Source: Oscillospiraceae bacterium (GTDB lineage Bacteria > Bacillota_A > Clostridia > Oscillospirales > Ruminococcaceae). Taken from it: a stretch of 5,628 nt of DNA. The position numbers were made by a program, and so were the translations under genes. The notes under the pieces were generated by a model. It saw nothing but the letters and a program-made list of their open reading frames with translations. It was not told the origin of the DNA and searched no databases. Position 1 is the first letter of the stretch; every line of letters begins with the position of its first letter. The DNA lies in assembly GCA_017400025.1 (NCBI GenBank), contig JAFQAF010000330.1:1-5628 (forward strand). Reading direction: 5' to 3'. Below are positions 1 to 4,630 of the stretch, piece by piece.

Positions 1-726
1 AACAATATAATCCACGCCTGCATATCTGATTCCAACAGAATTGCGGTCACCACCCGTTCCGACAGTTACAACGGCGAAGTGTCTGTGTACAATTACAATA
101 TGGACAAACGCTTTACCTGGTACTGCGCCACAGGCTTCCCGATTTATAGCGTTCTGTCAGACAGCGGCCGCACTCTTGCTGTCACAACAGTGCAGACTGT
201 GGACGGCATACTGCAGACAGATATTTTTGTGATTGATGCTGCAAAAGGCGGGGAAAAATTCAGGATTACCAGCGGCGATTACCCAAGAAAGCTGATTTTC
301 CTCAATGACAGCAAACTGCTGGTGGCTTATTCAGACAGTGTGGAACTGTGGGACACAGCTGCAGCAGGCAAAACCGGGGAATACCTGTTTTCCGGTGACA
401 GCATCCTTGCTGTAGAAAATGCAGACCCCTATATAGCTCTTGTCCACGGCGGCTACAGCCGGGGCTCATCAGCCACACTGGTACTGCTGGGCCGGGATTT
501 CAGCCGGAAATTCACAGCCACAGTGCCGGAAAATGTAAAGGATATTTCAGTTTCCCGCTCCAGGGTATATGTTCTCGGCCGGGAAAATCTGTACGAATAT
601 GATTATGCAGGCAATCTTATGAATACTTCGCCTGCAGGAGCTCTCTCCAGACAGCTGGTAACCTGGAACGGTACCATGCTTATAGACTCCACCTCCATTT
701 CCAAAGTGGAGAAAACTTCAAAGTAG
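1..726 (+). CDS. Beta-propeller-like protein, DUF5711-like (5' end outside window)
   Basis: The reading frame is open from base 1 and ends at TAG 724-726, so 241 C-terminal residues are visible and the true start lies upstream. A GTG at 79 and later ATGs are in frame but lack a convincing ribosome binding site, and the frame continues before them, so I do not treat them as starts. The protein consists of repeating short beta-strand units of the kind 'hydrophobic strand, turn with D/S/G, hydrophobic strand', for example around residues 46-60 (SDSGRTLAV), 97-115 (LNDSKLLVAY, SVELWD) and 190-207 (SRVYVLG, LYEYD). This is typical of WD40/PQQ-like propeller blades. Such proteins next to CvpA genes in Ruminococcus-like genomes are often labelled DUF5711, which in full length usually have an N-terminal membrane anchor; that part is not visible here. 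No catalytic motif is seen. The gene lies 8 nt before the CvpA-like gene and is probably co-transcribed with it. Function unknown; a scaffold or sensor role is only a guess. Confidence 0.72.
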   Translation, partial: NNIIHACISDSNRIAVTTRSDSYNGEVSVYNYNMDKRFTWYCATGFPIYSVLSDSGRTLAVTTVQTVDGILQTDIFVIDAAKGGEKFRITSGDYPRKLIFLNDSKLLVAYSDSVELWDTAAAGKTGEYLFSGDSILAVENADPYIALVHGGYSRGSSATLVLLGRDFSRKFTATVPENVKDISVSRSRVYVLGRENLYEYDYAGNLMNTSPAGALSRQLVTWNGTMLIDSTSISKVEKTSK

Positions 727-730
727 GTGA
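725..730 (+). promoter_or_regulatory. Ribosome binding site of the CvpA-like gene, overlapping the upstream stop
   Basis: AGGTGA lies 4 nt before ATG 735 and shares its first two bases with the TAG stop (724-726) of the propeller gene. The overlap suggests translational coupling and supports 735 as the start. Confidence 0.6.
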
Positions 731-734
731 TATA

Positions 735-1430
735 ATGAATAACCCCGCACTTGTTCTGGACGGGATTTTACTGCTGGTAATTGTCATCAGTGCCATAAGG
801 GCATACAGCGACGGATTTTTCACTGCTGTTGTAAGGCTTTTCGGCACACTCGGCAGCCTTTTTGCAGGCTGGTATGTGGCAGACAATTATTCACAGCTTA
901 TTTTTGATAATTATCTCAGGGCCCCGCTGACACAGCGCTCATACAATTATCTGGTGCAGACCAGCCGGTCCATTGATATAGAAACAGCCATAAATTCCAT
1001 AATAGGACGCTGGCCTTCGGAATTTGTGGTTACAATACTTGAAAAAGCTGAGGACGCACTGTCCCGGCTTATCACACCTTCCATGGATTCTGCAGTATAT
1101 CTTGTGGATGAATTCATTGCCCCTCTTGTGACAGTGTGCATCAGCGCAGTGCTGTTTGTGGCAGTGTTCATTGCAGCAAAGATAGTCTGTGCACTGCTGG
1201 CAAAGATTTTCAGTGCAGTAAACGAAATACCTGTACTGGGCACAGCCAACAGGCTGGCAGGTTTTGTGGCAGGAATAGCCATAGGCGGTGTGAATATCAT
1301 ATTATTATCATTTTTAATGAGTATAATAGTATTGGTTAGCGGCGACTCACTGTCTTTCCTCAATGGAGAGATAATGGCACAGAGCAGAATTCTGGCCTTT
1401 ACAGCGCTGTTTAATCCATTTTTATCCTGA
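735..1430 (+). CDS. CvpA-family integral membrane protein
   Basis: This is a 231-residue protein with four apparent membrane segments: about residues 6-22, 28-48, 129-155 and 174-202. The first pair is joined by a short loop with a Gly (YSDGFF), as in the CvpA family. Before the last helix is the family-like stretch IPVLGTANRLAGFVAG (about 165-180), with Pro, Gly, Asn-Arg and Gly residues in the expected places. Between helices 2 and 3 is an unusually long polar, probably helical region of about 80 residues that likely sits outside the membrane. CvpA proteins (named for colicin V production in E. coli) are inner-membrane proteins whose biochemical role is not settled; links to envelope homeostasis have been reported. 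Start ATG 735 has AGGTGA 4 nt upstream; stop TGA 1428-1430. The gene is sandwiched between the propeller protein and the ClpE-like ATPase, all in the same direction. Family assignment is fairly secure from topology and motifs; function is not. Confidence 0.75.
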   Translation: MNNPALVLDGILLLVIVISAIRAYSDGFFTAVVRLFGTLGSLFAGWYVADNYSQLIFDNYLRAPLTQRSYNYLVQTSRSIDIETAINSIIGRWPSEFVVTILEKAEDALSRLITPSMDSAVYLVDEFIAPLVTVCISAVLFVAVFIAAKIVCALLAKIFSAVNEIPVLGTANRLAGFVAGIAIGGVNIILLSFLMSIIVLVSGDSLSFLNGEIMAQSRILAFTALFNPFLS

Positions 1431-1435
1431 AAAAT

Positions 1436-1441
1436 AAGGAG
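1436..1441 (+). promoter_or_regulatory. Ribosome binding site of the ClpE-like gene
   Basis: AAGGAG lies 8 nt before ATG 1450 in the 19-nt gap after the CvpA-like stop. It fixes the start so that the N-terminal CxxC pair is included in the protein. Confidence 0.8.
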
Positions 1442-1449
1442 ATGATACA

Positions 1450-3738
1450 ATGCTTTGTGAAAGATGCAAAAAACGCCCCGCGATGATATATATACAGTCC
1501 AATGAAGGCGGACAGGTGAAAAGCAAAGGCTACTGCCTGACCTGTGCCAGGGAGCTGGGCATCAAGCCGGTTGATGATATGATGAAGCAGCTGGGTATTG
1601 ATGACAATGCCATGAAAGCCATGGAAGAGCAGATGGAAAGCTTTATGAACGACAATATGGACGAAAACGGCGAGTTCAATTTTGCCAATCTTATGGGCGG
1701 TATGAATATGGGCATGGCTGATGAAGACGATGACGACGAGGATTTTGAACAGGGCGGTTCGCCTACAATTCCTTTCGGCCGTGACAGCGACGAAAAATCA
1801 AAGGATGGCAAAAAGGACAAAAAGAAAAAGAACAAGCGCAAATTCCTTGACCAGTACTGCGAAAACCTGACAAAAAAGGCAGCAGAAGGCGGAATTGACA
1901 ACATCATCGGCCGCGATGATGAAATCTACCGCACCATACAGATTCTCTGCCGCCGCCAGAAAAACAATCCTTGCCTTATAGGTGAAGCCGGCGTAGGTAA
2001 AACAGCTATCGCAGAGGGCATAGCACTGAAAATAACAAGAGGCGAAGTGCCGCAGAAACTGCGCAACAAGGAAATTTACCTTGTGAATATGACAAACCTG
2101 GTGGCAGGCACACAGTTCCGCGGCCAGTTTGAAGCAAGGGTAAAAAGCCTTATCGGCGAAGTAAAGGAAAACGGAAACATCATCCTTTTCATAGACGAAA
2201 TCCACACAATCACTGGTGCAGGTGATTCTGAAGGTGCAATGAATGCAGGCAACATCCTGAAGCCTGCCCTTTCTCGTGGGGAAATACAGGTTATAGGTGC
2301 AACCACTTTCAACGAATACCGCAAATTTATCGAAAAGGATGCTGCCCTTGAACGCCGTTTCCAGCCGGTAAAGGTGGAAGAACCTTCCATCAGCGATACA
2401 ATAGATATTATCACCGGCGTAAAACAGTATTATGAAGCATACCACCATGTAAAAGTGCCTCAGTCTGTTGTGGACCTTACAGTGCGTATGAGCGAAAAAT
2501 ATATCACAGACCGCTTCCTGCCGGACAAAGCCATTGACCTGCTGGACGAATCCTGTGCATGCTGCAGCCTCCGTCACCCGGAAATCAGCGAATGGCTGAT
2601 GAAAAAGGAAGAGCTGGAAGTGCTGAATACAACACTTGATGCCCTTCAGGCGGAAACAAACCCGGACTATGAGCGGATTGCCCATACAAGACGGAAAATG
2701 TTCGGCATAGAGGAAGAAGAAAAACAGCTGGCTGAAAAGGTAAAGGATATTGCAGTTGAACTGGACGATATCGCAAAGGTTATCCAGCTGTGGACAGGTA
2801 TCAGTGCTGTAAAGGTAAAGGAAAGCGAATTCAACAAGGTGGCAAACCTTGAAGCAAAACTGAAAGAGCACATCAAAGGCCAGGACCAGGCGGTTTCACT
2901 GGTGGCAAAGGCCATAAAACGTAACCGCGCAGGTATTTCCGGCCGCACAAGACCGGCCAGCTTCCTGTTTGTGGGCCCTACCGGTGTAGGTAAAACAGAA
3001 CTGGTAAAACAGCTTGCCAGCCAGCTGTTTGATACGGTTGACCCTCTTATCCGCTTTGATATGTCAGAATTTATGGAAAAACACGCGGTTTCCCGCCTGG
3101 TTGGCTCACCTCCGGGCTATGTAGGCTATGATGAAGCAGGTCAGCTTACAGAAAAGGTGCGCCGCAAACCATATTCCGTTGTGCTGTTTGATGAAATCGA
3201 AAAGGCACATCCGGATGTTATGAACATTCTCCTGCAGATTCTTGACGAAGGCAAAATCAACGATGCCCAGGGCAGAACAGTAAACTTTGAACACACTGTT
3301 ATCGCCATGACATCAAATGCTGGCAGCGGTGACAAAACTGCACAGACCGGTTTCAACCGCACAATTTCTGAAATGAGCAGGGAAAAAACAATGAAAGCAC
3401 TTTCAGATTTCCTGCGCCCGGAATTCCTGGCCCGCGTGGACGAAATTGTTGTATTTGATCCTCTCACAGAAGACACGCTGGCAGATATTGCACAGCTGAT
3501 GCTGACAGAGTATGTAAAGCCTATGCAGCAGAAAGGCATCGCCCTCACCTGGGACAAAGAGGTGCTGCAGCTTATCTGTGCCAAAGCCCAGGGCGGCAAG
3601 TTCGGTGCCCGTGATATCCGCCGTGTAATCCGCAAGGAAGTGGAAGACAGAATTGCAGAAATCATTGTGGAAAACCAGAATGTGGAATCTGTACACATTA
3701 TGGCGGAAAACGGCGATATTGCTGTATCATACAAATAA
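1450..3738 (+). CDS. clpE: ClpE-like AAA+ unfoldase, ATP-binding subunit of Clp protease
   Basis: This 762-residue Hsp100 ATPase is expected to unfold proteins in the cytoplasm and feed them to ClpP. Residues 3-32 hold a ClpE-type zinc finger (C3-x2-C6, C29-x2-C32) instead of the double-repeat N domain of ClpC. A flexible, highly charged linker follows: Met/Asn-rich, then acidic at 91-100 ([10 protein letters not shown]), then Lys-rich at 116-131. D1 has Walker A GEAGVGKT (178-185), Walker B ILFIDEIH (245-252) and a pore-loop-like QFRG around 222-225. The middle domain (about 375-460) is charged and helical, with no clear UVR motif. D2 has Walker A GPTGVGKT (509-516), pore loop GSPPGYVGY (552-560), Walker [15 protein letters not shown] (577-590), sensor 1 TSNAG (621-625), Arg-finger region [12 protein letters not shown] (654-665) and sensor 2 GARDIRR (719-725). 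TGF (633-635) occupies the ClpP-docking loop, where LGF, IGF or VGF is usual. It is slightly longer than typical ClpE (about 700-750). No CtsR-type operator is visible directly upstream, so it is probably transcribed from the operon. ClpE versus a lineage-specific ClpC/E hybrid cannot be settled here. Confidence 0.93.
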   Translation: MLCERCKKRPAMIYIQSNEGGQVKSKGYCLTCARELGIKPVDDMMKQLGIDDNAMKAMEEQMESFMNDNMDENGEFNFANLMGGMNMGMADEDDDDEDFEQGGSPTIPFGRDSDEKSKDGKKDKKKKNKRKFLDQYCENLTKKAAEGGIDNIIGRDDEIYRTIQILCRRQKNNPCLIGEAGVGKTAIAEGIALKITRGEVPQKLRNKEIYLVNMTNLVAGTQFRGQFEARVKSLIGEVKENGNIILFIDEIHTITGAGDSEGAMNAGNILKPALSRGEIQVIGATTFNEYRKFIEKDAALERRFQPVKVEEPSISDTIDIITGVKQYYEAYHHVKVPQSVVDLTVRMSEKYITDRFLPDKAIDLLDESCACCSLRHPEISEWLMKKEELEVLNTTLDALQAETNPDYERIAHTRRKMFGIEEEEKQLAEKVKDIAVELDDIAKVIQLWTGISAVKVKESEFNKVANLEAKLKEHIKGQDQAVSLVAKAIKRNRAGISGRTRPASFLFVGPTGVGKTELVKQLASQLFDTVDPLIRFDMSEFMEKHAVSRLVGSPPGYVGYDEAGQLTEKVRRKPYSVVLFDEIEKAHPDVMNILLQILDEGKINDAQGRTVNFEHTVIAMTSNAGSGDKTAQTGFNRTISEMSREKTMKALSDFLRPEFLARVDEIVVFDPLTEDTLADIAQLMLTEYVKPMQQKGIALTWDKEVLQLICAKAQGGKFGARDIRRVIRKEVEDRIAEIIVENQNVESVHIMAENGDIAVSYK

Positions 3739-3741
3739 AAC

Positions 3742-3770
3742 TTGACAAAACCGCTCTGAATGAGTATAAT
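3742..3770 (+). promoter_or_regulatory. Consensus sigma-A promoter of tRNA-Gly
   Basis: TTGACA at 3742-3747 and TATAAT at 3765-3770 are both perfect matches with the ideal 17-nt spacer. The predicted transcription start is near 3777, giving a leader of roughly 27 nt before the tRNA. The -35 box begins 3 nt after the ATPase stop codon, so the ATPase operon has no space for a terminator before it and probably reads into the tRNA. Confidence 0.9.
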
Positions 3771-3803
3771 TATTTTTGCTATCAAATACGGTGGCAAAAA
3801 TAT

Positions 3804-3877
3804 GCGGGTGTAGTTTAGTGGTAGAACTCCAGCCTTCCAAGCTGGTCGTGTGGGTTCGATTCCCATCACCCGCTCCA
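3804..3877 (+). tRNA. tRNA-Gly (anticodon UCC)
   Basis: A full 74-nt cloverleaf can be folded by hand. The acceptor stem is GCGGGTG (3804-3810) with CACCCGC (3867-3873), followed by discriminator T3874 and an encoded CCA (3875-3877). The anticodon stem is CCAGC/GCTGG (3829-3833, 3841-3845) around loop CTTCCAA, with anticodon TCC at 3836-3838 reading GGA and GGG. The T arm is GTGGG/CCCAT (one G-U pair) around TTCGATT, and the variable loop is TCGT. U73 is the discriminator expected for bacterial tRNA-Gly. It has its own strong promoter. The gene is intact, and it lies exactly where the DNA changes from backbone to AT-rich element, as expected for an integration landmark. Confidence 0.97.
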
Positions 3878-3910
3878 TAATATTGTTAAGGTTTCAATAC
3901 CTAAAAAAAG

Positions 3911-3981
3911 TGTCTACGATTAAAAAATGTAGTAATTTAGCGCATTTACAGCTTCTCGTAAAAAGTGTTTAATCGTAGACA
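3911..3981. repeat. Perfect 14-bp inverted repeat with 43-nt centre
   Basis: TGTCTACGATTAAA at 3911-3924 is matched exactly by its reverse complement TTTAATCGTAGACA at 3968-3981. Flanking and inner bases do not extend the pairing. The arms lie 34 and 104 nt from the tRNA end, at the presumed edge of the mobile element, and do not overlap any gene. A 43-nt centre with no T-run directly after the second arm argues against an ordinary terminator. A pair of recombinase or accessory-protein binding sites, or the element end itself, is plausible but unproven. Confidence 0.8.
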
Positions 3982-4005
3982 AAAATATTTAATTTTAAAG
4001 AAAAA

Positions 4006-4042
4006 AGAGACTCTTGTTTTTTTAGGGAGTCTCTATTTTTTT
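4006..4042. terminator. Bidirectional intrinsic terminator
   Basis: An 8-bp perfect stem AGAGACTC (4006-4013) with GAGTCTCT (4027-4034) encloses a 13-nt loop. On the + strand it is followed by one A and seven Ts (4036-4042); on the minus strand it runs straight into Ts (the As at 4000-4005). It begins 11 nt after the TnpC-like stop codon and can stop both that transcript and + strand transcription coming from the tRNA. Confidence 0.85.
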
Positions 4043-4045
4043 GGT

Positions 4046-4480
4046 TTATTTTTCCATATCCGTTAATGATATGTTGAATTTCGCACGCCCAAGAATACGC
4101 ATTTTTTCCTCATTGAGATTTTTGACTTGTTCCTTAAGTTTGATATTTTCATATTCTAACTTTTGAACTTTCTTTGTTGTCCTGTCAAGTTGCTTTTTTA
4201 GCTTTTCGTTTTTAGAAGACAATTCCTCTATTTTTTCCTTTTGTGTATAGATAAGGTTTTTATCTGATGATGAATAAATGGGGTGACTTGCTAAATAATC
4301 TTTCACGTGTGGTTTATACATTAAAGCATTACTCACATCAGCGTACCTTGCAATTGAGGACAGAGAAATTTTAATACCGTTATTAAACATATAGTGCAGA
4401 GCTTCATCTATTTTCTTTAATGAGTTGCATCTGGATTCTTCTTGGTAATTCAAAATACCATTATTTATTGTTTTTTTCAT
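4046..4480 (-). CDS. TnpC-like accessory protein of a Tn554-type transposon (DUF6262-like)
   Basis: This 144-residue protein starts at the ATG ending at 4480, with a strong GGAGGT 6 nt upstream, and ends at TAA 4046-4048. Residues about 20-60 resemble a DNA-binding helix-turn-helix of the TnpC/DUF6262 type: a helix (KKIDEALHYMFNNG), then the stretch ISLSSIARYADVSNALMYK in which a first helix, a turn at D48-V49-S50 and a recognition helix can be read. Residues about 80-128 are strongly heptad-like and charged (EELSSKNEKLKKQL, KVQKLEYENIKLKEQV), a coiled coil likely used for self-association. In Tn554, TnpC is a 125-residue protein that aids, and orients, transposition by the TnpA and TnpB recombinases. 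Its position directly downstream of a TnpB-like recombinase supports the same role. It lacks any catalytic motif. A 150-nt gap with a hairpin separates it from the recombinase, so it may be expressed at a different level. The alternative is a generic HTH regulator. Confidence 0.72.
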   Translation of the reverse strand: MKKTINNGILNYQEESRCNSLKKIDEALHYMFNNGIKISLSSIARYADVSNALMYKPHVKDYLASHPIYSSSDKNLIYTQKEKIEELSSKNEKLKKQLDRTTKKVQKLEYENIKLKEQVKNLNEEKMRILGRAKFNISLTDMEK

Positions 4481-4486
4481 AGTCTT

Positions 4487-4492
4487 ACCTCC
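4487..4492 (-). promoter_or_regulatory. Ribosome binding site of the TnpC-like gene
   Basis: GGAGGT on the minus strand (ACCTCC on +), 6 nt before the ATG at 4480-4478. It is near-perfect and decides the start. Confidence 0.85.
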
Positions 4493-4501
4493 ATGTTAAT
4501 G

Positions 4502-4525
4502 TCACATCTATTGTGAACGGCCGTT
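4502..4525. promoter_or_regulatory. Adjacent dyad and palindrome upstream of the TnpC-like gene, possible operator
   Basis: TCACA and TGTGA (4502-4506, 4512-4516) form a 5-bp dyad with 5-nt centre. It touches AACGGCCGTT (4516-4525), a perfect 10-bp palindrome and a small GC-rich island in very AT-rich DNA. Both lie 10-33 nt upstream of the ribosome binding site, where a repressor or the HTH protein itself could bind. No convincing -35/-10 pair could be placed around them, so the operator reading is inference. Confidence 0.35.
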
Positions 4526-4559
4526 TTAAATTTTTTTTGGTTGATTTATATAAAATTAA

Positions 4560-4614
4560 AAGCTGAACAATTTTAGGATGCTTAATTCTGTTCTATCCCA
4601 AAAATGTTCAGCTT
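4560..4614 (-). terminator. Long imperfect hairpin between recombinase and TnpC-like gene, possible terminator or attenuator
   Basis: AAGCTGAACA (4560-4569) pairs perfectly with TGTTCAGCTT (4605-4614). After one A-A mismatch four more T-A pairs follow (4571-4574 with 4600-4603), then an A-C mismatch and GGAT/ATCC (4576-4579 with 4595-4598). On the minus strand the hairpin starts 16 nt after the recombinase stop and is followed by an interrupted U-rich stretch (TTTTAATTTTATA). That is weaker than a classic terminator but compatible with partial termination. It could also protect the mRNA or be a protein-binding site. Confidence 0.5.
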
Positions 4615-4630
4615 ATTAGTTGTTTTTGTG

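Noticed and set aside
1316..1327. AATGAGTATAAT within the CvpA-like gene, identical to the 12 bases ending in the tRNA promoter -10
   Set aside because: The TATAAT (1322-1327) could be a -10 for the ClpE-like gene, but no -35 is recognisable at 16-18 nt upstream and the site is coding. The shared 12-mer is most likely chance.
947..1450. Minus-strand open frame of 167 codons across the CvpA-like gene
   Set aside because: Antisense to a gene with recognised membrane segments and a good ribosome binding site; no domain of its own.
1798..2871. Minus-strand open frame of 357 codons inside the ClpE-like gene
   Set aside because: Low-complexity, Cys- and Phe-rich translation with no domain, fully antisense to a clearly conserved AAA+ gene; a shadow frame.
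3141..3878. Minus-strand open frame of 245 codons beginning MERVMGIEPTRPAWKAG
   Set aside because: Its start is the antisense of tRNA-Gly and the rest is the antisense of the ClpE-like gene. The N-terminal peptide is the familiar spurious translation of tRNA-Gly antisense found in many mis-annotated genomes.
3889..3902. Small dyad AGGT-N6-ACCT right after the tRNA as a tRNA terminator
   Set aside because: The stem has only four pairs and is followed by A residues, not Ts, so it cannot act as an intrinsic terminator on the + strand.
3878..4045. CRISPR array or direct-repeat attachment site after the tRNA
   Set aside because: No spaced direct repeats and no second copy of the tRNA 3' end are visible in the window. 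A matching att copy could only be at the far end of the element, outside the window.
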